From Latrodectus hesperus (Eukaryota > Arthropoda > Arachnida > Araneae > Theridiidae): a stretch of DNA of 64,000 nt. Below the pieces are notes generated by a model that was given only the letters and a program-made list of their open reading frames with translations, ran no database searches and had not been told where the DNA came from. The DNA is taken from NCBI GenBank assembly GCA_037975125.1, contig JAJQOW010000014.1, forward strand, positions 6,483,513 through 6,547,512. Reading direction: 5' to 3'. Both the position numbers and the translations under genes were made by a program. Shown piece after piece: positions 39,730 to 53,008 of the stretch (the first letter of the stretch is position 1; the number at the start of each line of letters is the position of its first letter).

Positions 39730-42700
39730 ACAACTTACTAGTATATTTCATATTAAATTATGATTGTAATTAAGTTTCGCAATGGAAGTTTATTTTTTTT
39801 TATCATTTGTTTACGAGTAAGATATATTGTTTGTAAAGCATAATACATTCATTATTCAATATTTAATATTAACATGCACACATTTTTATATGTAACCTGC
39901 TATCTGCTGTACTGATGAATTGTTTTGAACACAAATATTTAAGAATGTACATTAAAGCCCAGTTAAATAAGTTTAGTAATGCAATTCGTATCTATATAAG
40001 AAATTTGTAAAATTGAATCACGTGTTCTTTAAAACTTTGTCAATTAATAAGAATTTATGATAATTTTTTTATAAAAAATAAAACAGTTTTTCACACATAT
40101 TTATTGAAAGCCTTATTTAAAATACAAAACATTTTTCTGGTCCTTACAAAAGCTTTATTCACATTTTCAAATTACACTAAGAATAAAAATCAAAAGAAGT
40201 TATATATACATACATATATAACAGATTATACATATAAAGTATATGTTATCAATAATTAGGTGCATGGTACACAATCAATAAATTTGTAATGTTTATTGCA
40301 AAATTTTATAATCTTAAATGAAATATCTAAAGTATTTGCGATAATATTCATATTTTCTTTTGAAATAAACATGGAATTAATAATATACTAAAGAAAATAT
40401 TCTATAGTTCAGATTCAAGCATCCAAATAACATAAATGTAAGACCAATAAATATTATGTACCAAATAAATAAATAAAATATTTTTCTTTTTTTAAAAATA
40501 TTAAATACTGTAATATTTAAGAATTAAAATATGGTTTGTTTTCAAATTTTATTTATTAAAGCAATAATTACTTCAAACTGTAGAATTTGGGAAATCTTTT
40601 GTCTGGATTTAAGTAATAATTATAAATTATAAAAATAAAGAAAAACTGAAAGTCAATTTTTCCAATTTATTAAATAATCATGTGAAATACAAAATGTTCT
40701 GAAAGTATACTTCACAATTATTTATTTTTATTATTTATTTTGAAATCAATTTACATATTATATTATATTTGGTGATTCATATTTCCGAAATCAACTTCAG
40801 TAATAAAAAATATTAAAAAGTTAAATTTTTTATAAAGCTTCATTTTAATAAAAACTAATACTATCTCATGATAAATTACAAGTTTTAAAGATAATTTGGA
40901 ATTAATTTTGGTGTCAAAATGCATAGCTCATGTTTCATTTAAATATTTGTACCAAACCTCATTTTGATATGTTTCAATTGAATTGATAAATTAGAATAAT
41001 CAACTGAGTCCCCTATAAGTCTCGAAGAATAATAAGAAAAAAGAACGATGACTAAGAAAAATGTAATAATTAAAAAAAATGAAACTAATATATTGCATTT
41101 TATAAATTAAATTGCTCTTCATTAGTTTGATGTTTTAAATTAATATTTAATTAACTAATATTAATGATACAACTTGAAAAATATCATTCAATATTTTCAT
41201 GAAACTTACAGCATGAGACAAAATTTTCCAAATAATTAATGATACTTTTTCTTTTTATTCAAAGCATTCAAAGTACTTCTTAACAATGCATATGAGTCTT
41301 TTTTTTAAATATCTTACTTAAGTTAATACTTTTTATCAAAAAATAAGCCAACCACAATTATTAAACTACAGGTTTTAATATATTGTCTTCAAAACTTAAT
41401 CCCAACTTTTAGACTAATTTTATGTTAATAATTATCTGTTTTTTTTATCATAACATTGTATGCTAAATTTGTGTTCTATTATCATAACATGTCAAGGAAG
41501 AACAAAATTTCAGAAATTATTTATATATTACACCGTAGTAATTCAAATGATTGACATTAAATATTATATTTAAACTATCGAGTGAAAAACCGTTAAAATA
41601 TGAAAACAATTTTCATTGTGAGATAGTATTTGATGATCTAATTTAATATCCTAAACTTAATAAAGCAATTGTATTATGTTTCCTCTCCATTCAAATTTCT
41701 TATAAGAATATTGTTCTATTTATATAATAGTGTATATGATTTTCATAAATGTGAACAGTTAAAATTTTTTATAATTTAGTTTATATTGGATTAAAAATTT
41801 TGCAGTGCATTTATATGCAAATTTATAAACATATTTCCAAAATTATTTTTAATCAAATTCGCTTATGAAATTTAATAAGAGATATGTGGAGATATGTAAA
41901 ATTGCTTGTTGGTGTCAAATTTCCTACTGATCAAATCGAGGCATACATGTTGTTATCTGAAAGGAATGAAGCATAAAATTTTACATTAGTAACACGACTA
42001 CTTAGCGACTGGTACACAAAGACGACAGGCTGATTACTTATAGCACATAAATGAAGCAAATGAGATATTATCACACATTTAGAACAGCACGCAACATTAA
42101 AACAACAAACTATCATAATCACATCTATAAGCTAATGGAATGAGTTGAAGACATGACATAAACACTAATCTACACCAAATAAAGTTTATAGATTTTAAGT
42201 AAAGGAAAGATTATATTACTTCAAAATTTGCATAAAGGATCACATATTGTGAATAATCCCAAAGATATTGCTTAAACCTATCCTAAGGTGAAAATTTACA
42301 ACTCTCTTGCAAAAGTGACTTATATTTAGCAGAAATAAAGGCAAAATTTAGTCGCTTATTTTTTTGTAAAAGATTGAATGAAGTAACAGTTGTTCTTATT
42401 GAATACATATTACGATTAAAGCACCATTAAGAATATTTTATTAGTTAAACTTTAAGTGTGTTTATCATACTTTCAAGAGCACCTTCAATTATTAAAATAC
42501 CTAACCGATGATAAAAACTGTCGATGAAGTCTACTTACAAAGTTAAGCTTGTTTTTGATAAATTATGTTTTTTCTTATTCTTCACTGAAAAAATACTGTT
42601 CTTTTATTATTTCGATTAAATTAATAACTTTTAAAAATACGTACAATTGAACAACTTATGTGTGAATCTTGCAGATAATTGAAACAGGTAATAATCATGT

Positions 42701-42892
42701 GATAATTTTAACAAATTGAAATGATTATGCAAATTAATATATTCCACATTCATGATATAAAAGACTTTTTTGGACCATTTCATTTTCAAGCTCAAAAATA
42801 TGCTTGATATTCAAGAAATTTTATGAAGTGCATCATTCACAGATGAGTTCTGATTTTGGAAAAAATGCATTTTTTGATTCCCTCTATGAAAT
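39730..42892. other. AT-rich; includes likely 3' UTR of the ROR gene
   Basis: Downstream of the ROR stop codon. On the minus strand AATAAA occurs at 42603-42608 and again near 42436, either of which could end the transcript. Nothing else is recognised; the 41931-42122 frame has no known domain. Confidence 0.4.
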
Positions 42893-43650
42893 TTAAACTT
42901 GTTCACACTGATGAGTTCTGTGTGCGGGTATCGTTTTGGATGACACAAATCCAGTTCCAGATCCGCAGAAAGGAAAGCCGCCATTTTGCCGAACAGCCGT
43001 TCCATTCACCACGATATTTCCAGTTCCGCAACTTAGATTGGTGGACAATGTCTTATTGCTCGGTCCGGTACTGCTCTGGTGACTGCTGTTGTGTGTAAGA
43101 ATTGAATGACTAATGCTGAAGGTCCTTTCATGCATAGTTTGTACTGAGCATAATCTGTTGTAGATCTCCTTAAAGTTTGGTCTGTGAGATGGGGAGTCAT
43201 GCCAACAATCATTCATAACAGCATATACGTAAGGTGGGCAGTACTCTGGTCTTGGAAGAAGTTGGTGTGTGCAAATTAAGTCTATCACTTCCTGATTGTC
43301 ACAGTTAAAATATGGTCTTATTCCATAGCTGAATATTTCCCACAGCAAAATTCCATAAGACCACACATCACTTTCTGTGGTAAATGTGCCATATAATAAA
43401 GATTCTGGAGCCATCCATCTAACTGGTAATAAAGTGTTCCGTATTCTGAAGTACTCTGAGGCACAACTGTGTCTACTGACTCCCAAATCGGAAATTTTGA
43501 CTAGGATGTTATCCATGAGTGACGCAGAGTTGAGTCCCCCGGTGAGGCATGTTTGGGACAAGCTTGTTGGTGCGGTATCGACAGATACTAAGCAATTACG
43601 AGCCGCTAAATCACGGTGAACGTAACGTTTGTTAGACAGATATTCCATGC
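42893..43650 (-). CDS. Ror: ROR receptor tyrosine kinase, last exon: kinase C-lobe and tail
   Basis: Catalytic C-lobe of a receptor tyrosine kinase; the gene is read right to left. The exon starts after TTTTTAG at 43650 and completes the Gly codon begun in the N-lobe exon. Counting from Met at 43648, HRDLAARN is at 11-18, DLG (ROR-type, not DFG) at 54-56, and WMAPES near 78-83. SDVWSYGILLWEIFSYG and HRPNFKEIYNRL complete the fold. About 23 more residues than usual separate RNCLV from LVKISDLG. The activation loop has one Tyr (Y66) where vertebrate RORs have three. A Ser/Thr-rich tail of about 80 residues ends at TAA 42893-42895, shorter than in vertebrate RORs. Confidence 0.93.
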
Positions 43651-46600
43651 CTAAAAATAGAATAACGGAAAAATTAGTAACAAATATTGGAGGCCTCCAT
43701 ATGCATTCAGAGACAGAGAAAAATTGACAACTATACTTCAGACATACTTTTATAAGTAAATATGTTAATTTGATTCAATTGAAGTTACCTCTATTTAATA
43801 ACTGAATAATTTAAATCTCGTTATGTAACCGACTTTTTTGCTTCTGAAAACTAGTTAAGATATAAAAAAATATTACACTGATTTATGTTAGTTCAAGATA
43901 TTTTTGGTAATTGATTTGAAATACAATCTATACAAAACTGAATAATTAATAGGTAGATTCAAAAATATTAAAAGGGAATAAAGTATTACTTATGTATACA
44001 ATGGATATAAAATTCAAAAATGAATTTAGAGATATGTATTTGCATCACTACTTCATATCATAGTTAAATTTTTGATAACTTATCTGAAAGCATAAAAACA
44101 ATACTTAATTCAGTTTGATAAAAGTAACATATTTGTGTATTCAGCCTATTTATATTAGATATTTTCATGCAACTATCAAAACAGAAGCTTGCATCAGACA
44201 AATCAATTAAAAAAAAGATAGAAAAAACAATTATGTGTTTTAAAACTAGGTTTCAAATTTTCTCAAGTTTAACAAGCTGGGGAGAATCAGAACTATCCTA
44301 CAAGGGAATAACATAACCTTTCAACATACCTGAGTGGTAACGAGTAAATCATGAGTTTAAAAATGAATACATTCTGAATCCCTAACACTCACCCATCCAA
44401 CTAAGACCACTTGTTCTGAATACTTTACCATTTCAATCACATTGAAGCGTCTGAAAACTTACAATATACACGTGCACAACTGTCTCAAGATAATTATCAT
44501 CACCTGCCTCCCCTCTGAGAAAAAAATTTCTTCCACGATAGCTATTTTTAAATGTTACTTGTTAACATTTTACGTGAATCACACTATAGAATATTGAATG
44601 CAAGTATTAAAATATTGTACATCAAACATGTGGTAATCATCGCTTTCTAAATTACTCTATAAAAATGTATGCGCTTAGAACTTGGCAAATAACAATTATT
44701 TGCTGAAATTGAAGATACTTCGAAGAACAGCATTTCATAATTTATTTTTACATCTATCCTAATTCATGGTGTTAAAATATAACTAATGAAATATTAAAAA
44801 TACTACTAAAATACCGTAGGATTAATATAAGCAAAATATTTCAATGATATGTTTATATATCTCTCATCGTACGTATCTCTCAATGTATATGTTTATATAT
44901 CTCTCATCGAAATATCACACAATATAAGAGAGAGAAATGTTTTTTAAATAATAAATAACCTGTGATATAATTATTATCATTTATCTTCAATAGTTTATCA
45001 TAAGATATTTTTTATGCGCTATGTACAATTATTTCTTGAAGGTTTCTTGGATATAAAATTTTTATTAATCTTAGAATTCAACAAAAAGTATTTTAATGTA
45101 AACGAAAGACTTATTTGTTGTTGTTGTAGCTATTTATGAAACACATAAACAAGCGAACCTCGCTAGCCGGAGGCTATGCGAATTTAATTTAGTAGGGTGC
45201 GTCATTCGCTTAACCAGAGCACCATAAAGGTAAAAGTACGTCTTTGTTCTAAGGATCTTCCGATAGATGGCACCACCAGAGGATCTACTCCCTCAACTTT
45301 GACTTTGATCTGGAAAGGGAGGAAATTTTCTCCAGACCATTATACCCATGGTAACTGCTCAAAGACCGACCACAGGACTTGATTCCACAGATTTAACAAG
45401 CACGTATATCGTATGTAGAAGGTTTGCCTTTGGTAGCATTGGGAATCCAACCCAACAATAAAGATATATTTAAACATCCTTATTGGAAAATACACAGAAA
45501 ATATTAAAAATAATTTAATAGTTCTAAATATTAATCCACCAAAATGTAAATGAAAGTTATCATAATTAGAGGAAATTAGAGTTCTCACAAATAATTTCTA
45601 AGTATTGTTTTCTGTTCCTAAAATTTTTCATATAATCTTAATTTTTAAATATTATAATCAAGATGTTTGCCAAAAATATTCTGAAGCAAAAACAATCACA
45701 TAAAATATTATATTTTTCAACTAATATTATCATTATTAATCGAATAAGAATTTATGAATGAAAAGAAAAACTAAGTTTTCTCTTATGCAAATTTCACTTT
45801 ATGAAAAATTTTTGAAAATTAAAGATTAAAATTAATTGCCAATATCATTTTACTAATATTAGTACAAATATTTAAATTGGCTATATAGCCATAAATTAAT
45901 AGAATCAGATAAATGAATAATTTGATAGATATGGCCCATTTTAAGTTTAAAATAATTTTCGGTTTTTAGAATTATTTTAAAAGTAAAACTGTATTAGAAA
46001 GGAAAAAATAGTTGCTTATAAAAATGTTTGTTGCACCATTTAAAAAATTGTTTTTTATGCTTATTATAATTAGTACAAAATTTAAAGAATCGATTTAGTT
46101 CAAGTTTCACCAAGTTATTTAACAGCAATTTAGAATGTTAACACTATTTGTTTTCATTCTAATTGCTGCCTTTTCAATAGCAAATGTTTATAATTAACAA
46201 TTGTGAATCACATATAATATAATTTTTAATTCATAAGATTTAATTAAAACAAAAATAGCATGATCAAGTAAATTATCTTATTTTTAAAATGCTGATCTTT
46301 AGTTTATTTTAGGTTATAATTACAGATTTCATCCTAAAGTCTGAATTTAAAGAGAATTAGGTTTTCTTAAAAATATTTATTTATTTAAAAATAATATGAA
46401 AGTGATAAATAATACTGAAGATTAGGTTGGATAAATATTTTAGAACATGTGAAATTTATGATAACTTTCAAACACACATTAGATGCCTTGCAATTCTTAG
46501 TTAAAATAGAAGTCTATTTCAATTGTTTGGTTTAATGCATTATTTTGTAAAAATGTGTAGTTATTCTTGTGCAAATATTAATAGTATTTTATGTTTTAAA

Positions 46601-47564
46601 AATAATCAAATAAGGACAATGAAAGCTCAGTATATGTTTACTTCAATATGAAAAAAATTAAGCTTAAAACTTAGAAGGAAACTAAAATTTACTTATGCAA
46701 TTTGCAGATACTGATTTATGAAAATCAAATTCACACTAAATATTTCTGAAATATATACATACTTTCTTTTACGACGTCAAACAGTAAATATATTTGTAAA
46801 ATTATAAATAAAATGATAAGACACAAAATTATTTTTTTCATTTTCGAAATGCATGATATGCCTATATTTAAAGAAGTATTTTATTAATTTTAATACCTTT
46901 GTCAATGTTTGTAAGATCAAGTTGCACATTTATAAGGAGATAAAACGTTATAAATGTCAGTCTATCATTTCATTGAATTAAACTTAACTACTTATGGTTT
47001 TTGTAAATAGTACTTGTAAGATAATTTGTAATCATTCAAGTATAAAAATAAAATCAAAATTTCAGAATGTCCATTTGAGATTATGGAATGATTTCAAGAA
47101 CTCAACCAAAATTTTCAATTAACGAGCCATTATAGTCATGAAGGAGATAAATGTGAAACTAGCAGCATATATTAAAATAACCCAATATATCAAAAGTGAA
47201 ACATTTTCATACTATATGAATTTAGTACTGAGAATCACTAAGAATACTAAAAGAATTGAATAATACATCATGCAAAATTTTAACATTTAAACCTGATGCC
47301 TGATTTAAGGTTTCTTAACAAATAATCCACTTAAAAACGTCGATCGAATTCATAATTTGTAAAATTTGTAAAATTTAAATAAATGCTACAATTGATACTT
47401 CAAGCTATATTTATCAAAAGAAAATACCCATTACGGGACACATCACTACAGTGGTTGTCTCTAGGTAAATGAACTGGATCTTATTAGAAAATGCTGTAAA
47501 ACAACAACATTTATCTTTGATTATCCTATGTCTAAAGAAATGAAGTGATGTGAATAAAATTTAC
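43651..47564 (-). other. ROR intron between N-lobe and C-lobe exons
   Basis: 3.9 kb, donor GTAAAT at 47564 and acceptor AG at 43652-43651. AT-rich; contains the type A SINE at 45114 and a small direct repeat around 44848-44912 (GTTTATATATCTCTCATCG twice). Confidence 0.85.
45114..45460 (-). mobile_element. tRNA-derived SINE, type A, 5' end truncated
   Basis: The (CAA)n tail at 45114 and the shared body (TGGTGCCATCTATCGG, CCATGGGTATAATGG on the minus strand) match the copies at 4557 and 23854. The tRNA head is incomplete: the copy ends near CATTGGGAATCCAACC at 45460. Confidence 0.75.
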
Positions 47565-47911
47565 CCGAAGCTATTTGCATTGCTATTGCCAAGAAATCTG
47601 ATAATTCTAAAATTTGCGGGGTTCCATCATCACTTCTGGCTGAGACGTCAGAATGAGGCGAATGAATTAAAAGAAACTCGTGCAAATCGCACTGGAACAT
47701 GTACTCAAACAGCATGCAAAGTGGTTCCTCTCTCAGACACACTGCCACCAGGCAAACGACGTTAGGGTGTTGCAGAACAGCCACTGTTTCCACCTCCCTG
47801 CAGAACTCTTGTCTCGTCTGTTGGGATGCACCCTCCTTCAGAGTTTTGATTGCTACTGGAGACACAACAGTTTTACCAGATGAGGTTGAACGAGGGTGGT
47901 GCATTTCTCCC
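47565..47911 (-). CDS. Ror: ROR receptor tyrosine kinase exon: kinase N-lobe
   Basis: ATP-binding lobe of the kinase. Acceptor TTTTAG before 47911 and donor GG/GTAAAT after 47565. The first base completes the Arg codon of the preceding exon. Contains VAIKTLKEG with the ATP-anchoring Lys, an alpha-C Glu in FCREVETVAVLQHPNVV, and CDLHEFLLIHSPHSDV, which closely follows the ROR family (GDLHEFL...SPHSDV). The exon ends in AMQIASG, and the next opens with MEYLS, an uninterrupted kinase sequence. Exon length is 347 bp. No breaks are seen. Confidence 0.93.
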
Positions 47912-48495
47912 CTAAAACATTCAACATAAGATTTTAATTAGAAATTATTATATCAATGAAGAGAAAAATCATTTTCTTAAATGCAAATTCATTAACTAAA
48001 AGAATGAATACAAGTTAATTTATTTAAAAAGAAAATGGCTAATTTTTTTAAATTCCTAAAAACTTTAATCTAGTTCCAATAAAATTTATCTGAGATACGT
48101 TCCATATAGATAAGGTTCATAGAAATTACGATGAAAATTATTCTTGGTAAATTGAAAAACCCATTAAAATGGATTAAGATTTAAATTTTGGATGTAACTT
48201 TGTATTTTAATTTTTTAATCTGTCATTCTTAAAAGAAAGAATTCTACGTGGAATGTTTCATACATATAAATGCTGAGGTAATACACATTTTATTGACTTT
48301 ACTGTGTTTCTTTTTTCAAATATCATTCATATTTTTGCCTGGGAGAGGAAAGAAACTTTGTGTATCCTATTGAAGATACTAATTTCTGATTAATAAATTT
48401 AGGCACACAAAAATATAATGAATAACATAAAGATGATAAATCTTTTGCTTATTTTTTGTGACAAGTATACTGTAGCTAACATTTTTTCCACTCCC

Positions 48496-49488
48496 TTAAC
48501 CCCTTGCAGTGTCGCCCGAATTCAGTTTGGGCAATTACTGCGTGCAGTGTTTGTGATACCCGAACTCAGTTCGGGCAGAAGAAAAATTAACGTTTCTATT
48601 TTGTGAAGTCCGAGCTGAGTTCGTTTCTACTTTAGGATACTTAATTCCCTATTTTCCTAATAAATGACACAAGTGGTCCTAGTTTTTTACCAATTCCAAC
48701 TTTGGTTCTGAAGGTAGTCCATGACTACAATAACACTATGGGAGGTGATGTTAAAGTCGATCAACTTCTTCAGACTTCCAGGTTGCTAGAAAAGGAGGTA
48801 AAAAATATTACTAGAAAATATTTTTCAATCTCTTACACCTGGCGTTATATAAATAACTACTTTATTTTGCATACTTCAGCAGAAGGTGCGAAAAATATGA
48901 ACTTCAGAAAATCAATTGTTGAACTAAATAAACCAAATGTTCAACTACCAGGACCAGGGCGTCCTAGTGTAAGCTTACTGCGCCTCACAGGTCGACACTT
49001 TCCAGAACACATCCCATCAATGGGGAAAAAATCTACTCCAACCAGGCAGTGTTTTATATGCTGTCGTAAAACCGATGAACAAGGGAAGAGAATAAGGCAC
49101 GAGAAAAGAGTTTATTGTAAAAAGTGCAATATATAGGCTTTTGAGCAGTACCTTGTTTTGGGGTATACCATACTGTAAAAGATTTGTAAAATTTATGTAT
49201 TGAAAATCATATTGTTGTGTTTTTATATTATACTAGTTTATACTAGTTATATTTAGCTTCAAAATTTCGTTTAATTTGCTCAATACGAATAACATGTATG
49301 TGTAATCAATGTTTTTTGTGTATGCAAAAATTATAAATATAGTAGTTATTGTATTTAAAACTTTATTTTTGTAATAAAAAAGCATTTTTTGACTCTTATA
49401 ATAATATAAATAATAAAATTAAACAGTCAAAAAAGTTTTCCATTTTTGGTCCATTTTTCTGAAATATATGTCACAATTAAGGGGTCAA
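48496..49488 (+). mobile_element. piggyBac-like element, internally deleted
   Basis: TTAA at 48496-48499 followed by CCCCTTGCAGTGTCGCCC. The far end, read on the other strand, is CCCCTTAATTGTG preceded by TCAA (49485-49488) in orientation as written, a one-base decayed TTAA. The left subterminal region holds palindromes of the type CCCGAACTCAGTTCGGG. Only the C-terminal part of the transposase remains. Confidence 0.8.
48702..49136 (+). pseudogene. piggyBac transposase C-terminus
   Basis: A 144-codon frame starting VLKVVHDYNNTMGGDVKVDQ, close to the conserved piggyBac segment around the third catalytic Asp. It ends with a cysteine-rich domain (RQCFICCRKTDEQGKR, VYCKKCNI) that lacks the final Cys/His residues usual in the family. 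The N-terminal two thirds, including the first two catalytic Asp, are absent. Not functional on its own. Confidence 0.82.
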
Positions 49489-50412
49489 TAAACTGTATCG
49501 CTGTGAAATTAATGTTTGATGACTAAAATTTTAATGGTAGCTTACAATATATTCAGGATTTATTATGAATAAAATATAATGAAAAGTGAGTTTATTCACA
49601 TATTCTTATTAATTACAATGAAAATAAATTCCTCTAAATATAAAACAACCTATTAAATCAAGAACAAATATAGAAATATTAGATTTTATTTTATTTATTG
49701 TTAAAAGTATAAATCTAAGAATTTATAAAAATGTAGAAAGAATTAAAGATAAATCTGAAATACTTCGTAACTTATTTAAATTGAAACTTTAATTAATTTA
49801 GAGCTTCATCATAATGTTGAGTATCTTCATTTATCTTAAGGAAAAAAACTTATAAGCAAATTGTTTTCAATCAAGAGTACTTATGACGTTATTAAGAGTT
49901 GAAGTATTTAAAAGAGAAAACTCTTATCAATCGTAGAAAACTATATTAATCATGAGGAAAATTATTGTGATTTTTTAATCATTTAGTTAAGAGAATGTTA
50001 ACCAGTTGTATGAGTTTCTCTAAAGGTATAAAAATAGATTTTTGTTGGTAACGGAGATTTCAAAGGTATAATTAACATAATACTAATAAATACAAGAAAC
50101 TTTATGAAAGTAAATTATTATTAATTAAGAGTTTAATTAAAAAGACACATTCTTAAATAAAAATCTACGTCCTCAAAAATTTGACGCTGCTTGATGATCT
50201 ACGAAAAATGTTAGATTTGATAAGAATTAAAGTATGGTTAAGCTTATTATCCAATAAAGGAAGGATTGAAAGTAAATTCAAGTGAGTAAATAGAAATATA
50301 TTTTCTTTCTTTCAATTGCAGTAATCTATCTTTGCGTTAGGCAATTCTTCTCTCTTAACATGATTGAAATGATATCAGTATTATTGAGTTTTTAATGCCA
50401 TATAAATATAAA

Positions 50413-51122
50413 TTAGGTTAGGGAATAAGTTCGTAGATTTTTTACCAAATACTTTTTTAAACAAAAAACAATAATTATATCAATAAGTTAATCAATTATA
50501 TATTCGCCGTTGCTGTTTACAACCTCTTCCCACCTCTCGACCCATTTGTTGATGCCGTTCCGCCAAAAATCGCCTGCTCTGGTGTCAAAGACGTTGTTGA
50601 GCCAGTTTTTAAGGACCTCTTTGTTATCAAAGGTAACGCCCTTCATATAGTTTGACAAGGAGCGGAAAAGATGGTAATCGGTCGGGGCAATGTCCGGGGA
50701 ATACGGCGGATACTGAGGGACTTCCCATTCGAGCTCTTGGAGTGCGCCTTTGACGACTTGTGCAACATGGGGCCTGGCGTTGTAGTGAAGGAGTATGGTT
50801 TGATTATGTCGATCCTTTTCAGTCGAATCGCTTCATTCACGTGGTGTAGCTGGGCAATGTAGAGCTCCTTCTTGACTGTGGCATCCTTTTCGATCATTTC
50901 CCAGTGCCCCAAGGGCTCCTTAAAAACTGGCTCAACTACTTCTTTGACACCAGACAAGGCGATTTTTGGTGGAACGGCATCAACAAATGGGTTGAGAGGT
51001 GGGAAGAGGTTGTAAACAGCAACGCGGCAAATATAAAACTGATTAACTTATTGATATAATTAATGTTTTTTGTTTAAATAAAAGTCTTTGGTAAAAATAC
51101 TACGAACTTATTCCAAACCTAA
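50413..51122 (-). mobile_element. Fold-back mariner derivative
   Basis: Left and right ends are long inverted repeats of about 200 bp (50413-50625 and 50915-51122), differing at scattered positions. Both arms include the last coding part of a mariner transposase (GINKWVERWEEVVNSN), its 3' flank and the terminal repeat GGAATAAGTTCGTAG. Between them on the minus strand lies a transposase segment (ALQELEWEVPQYPPYSPDIA, DYHLFRSLSNYMKGV). The normal 5' end is replaced by an inverted 3' end. Confidence 0.85.
50425..50862 (-). pseudogene. Mariner transposase C-terminal half
   Basis: Minus-strand frame with LLHYNARPHVAQVVKGAL (the catalytic DNARPH motif has Tyr in place of Asp), YSPDIAPTDYHLF with the third catalytic Asp region, and GDFWRNGINKWVERWEEVV at the end. 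The N-terminal half is missing. The Asp replacement alone would abolish catalysis. Confidence 0.82.
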
Positions 51123-51971
51123 TATTAAAAGAGATCAATTCTTTTCAATATCTTCCAGTGAATTACTATATATATGCTGCTCATAAAGCTACTGCTCACT
51201 TTTGATTACAATAGAGGTTAGAAAGATTATCAGTATCATTTTCAGTATACTAGTAAACGGAAAAGAGCTAATGTCTAATTTTTCAAGATTTAAAATTTTT
51301 ATTTTAAATTCTATTGTATTGTGCTACTACATTTGCCTTTAAGAACATGTAATGATGTAAAGGGTGTCAGATATATTGTGTTATCAGAATTATGTTTACT
51401 TTTTCAGCTTTATAAAGTTTTGGTATCGTAGTGGTTATACTTTCTTGTATAAAATTTATTTCCAGAATATATTTGCAAATAAAAAAATATTTACTATCTG
51501 CGATGATGAACAGAAAACCAATAATGAAAATTAAATAAAAAGTTAATGCAACAAAATAAATATATGCAGCTAAATAGTTCTGACTGAAAAATGTTAGCAA
51601 TTATAAATATTTTCAAAAAAGATAAATTATGTTAACTAATTGTTCATACTGTATTTATTATGTAAAAATATATGTTCATAAATTGTAAAAAAAAATAATA
51701 AATTGTGTAAAAATTATATCTGTGACTTTTAAAAAATGTTTTAGACAAAATAGGACAATTGTCATTGTCAAATTACTTACGTGACAAAAGTCAAAAATAT
51801 TTATTAACAAATGGTTTGTTGAATAAGGGGTAATATGACCTGATTCTAGATGGTCATTATATGATATGACTCATAATGCTTCAGTATAGATGAGTTACAG
51901 TAAAGGATATTTATTTAAATGTTTGTTATTTAATTTTGTATAGATGTATTATGAAATACTATTATAAATAC

Positions 51972-53008
51972 ACAGTCCTGTCACATTAATGGGACCACCT
52001 GTCAAAAGTCAGAAAATGCAGAGCGAACTGCTGTGGGGCGTACAGTAAGAGAGTCAATTAGGTTCCTGAAGGTGTTCAATGGGAATGTTGAGTGATGCAG
52101 AATTTAGTGCCGGGGACAACAGCTCTAGATTACGAGGGTGAGGATTCATGCCCCGATCGAGCTGGTCCCATACTTTCTCTACTGGATATAAGTCAGGTTA
52201 GCTTGTGACCAGCGGAGAACAGTAAACTCATCCTGGTGTTCTTCAAACCATGCACACACATTGCCAGCTGTATGACACCACACATGGCTATGCTGTTTCG
52301 ATACCATCATCCTGATCGGAAAGCAATGTGCATATAAGAGTGGGCATGGTCCGCAAGGACTGATACGTACTTGCTTTGTGATTCATTGTATCTTCTCCAA
52401 TGATAAGTGAACCCAGAAAAAGCCAAGAAAACATTCCCCAGACCATAATGCTCTATCCTGATCCGTTCATGCAATGGTTGCAGGGTGTTGGCTTCAAGGC
52501 TAATACATCATGTACGCCAATATCCATCTGTCCAATGGGGCATAAAAAGTGATTCATTGGACGTCCAATTACTGTACTCGCATGCAAAGTCTAGCCTTCG
52601 CGCCCAGTAACAGCAGTCAGCACGACTGCATGAACCAGGCGCTCATTTTGGAGCCCCAAAAGCAGCAACTTTCGTTGAACAGTGGTTCGGGAGGCACTGC
52701 TGGTTGCCCCTTCATTCATTTGGGTGGACAGTTTCTCGATGGTAGCACGTGTATTCCCCCTAAGGCATCTCCACAGCCGTTGTTCACATCTGTCATTTAT
52801 GGTCCATAGTGCACAACATTTGCCCCGTCACTGGTGTTGGAAAGTCCCATTTTATCATTCATGGTCTTTTTTTTACCATGGCGGCATGTTCATAAACTGT
52901 GCCGTTTCGGAAATACATCCACACTTTGTTCGAAAGTCCATGATCACACCCTTTTGGACGTCAGATAAATCGTTCACTGTCTGTATTACACCAACGATTG
53001 CCATGTTT
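51972..53008 (-). mobile_element. Tc1-like element, decayed
   Basis: The left end contains the palindromic terminus TCACATTAATGGGACCACC. The element is read on the minus strand and ends at about 53008, where sequence changes to a mariner 3' end. The terminus expected at 53008 is missing, so the copy is truncated or was joined to the mariner fragment by deletion. Confidence 0.75.
52054..53004 (-). pseudogene. Tc1-like transposase, frameshifted
   Basis: ATG at 53004 opens VIQTVNDLSDVQKGVIMDFR (helix-turn-helix part), followed by stops and frameshifts. The C-terminus VEKVWDQLDRGMNPHPRNLE and a stop at 52054-52056 are clear. The plus-strand frames at 52549-53170 are antisense shadows of this gene. 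Confidence 0.8.

Noticed and set aside
43498..43585. An 88-bp GT...AG intron inside the ROR catalytic-loop segment
   Set aside because: The length is not a multiple of three and splicing would break the kinase frame; the one in-frame alternative removes the catalytic Asn.
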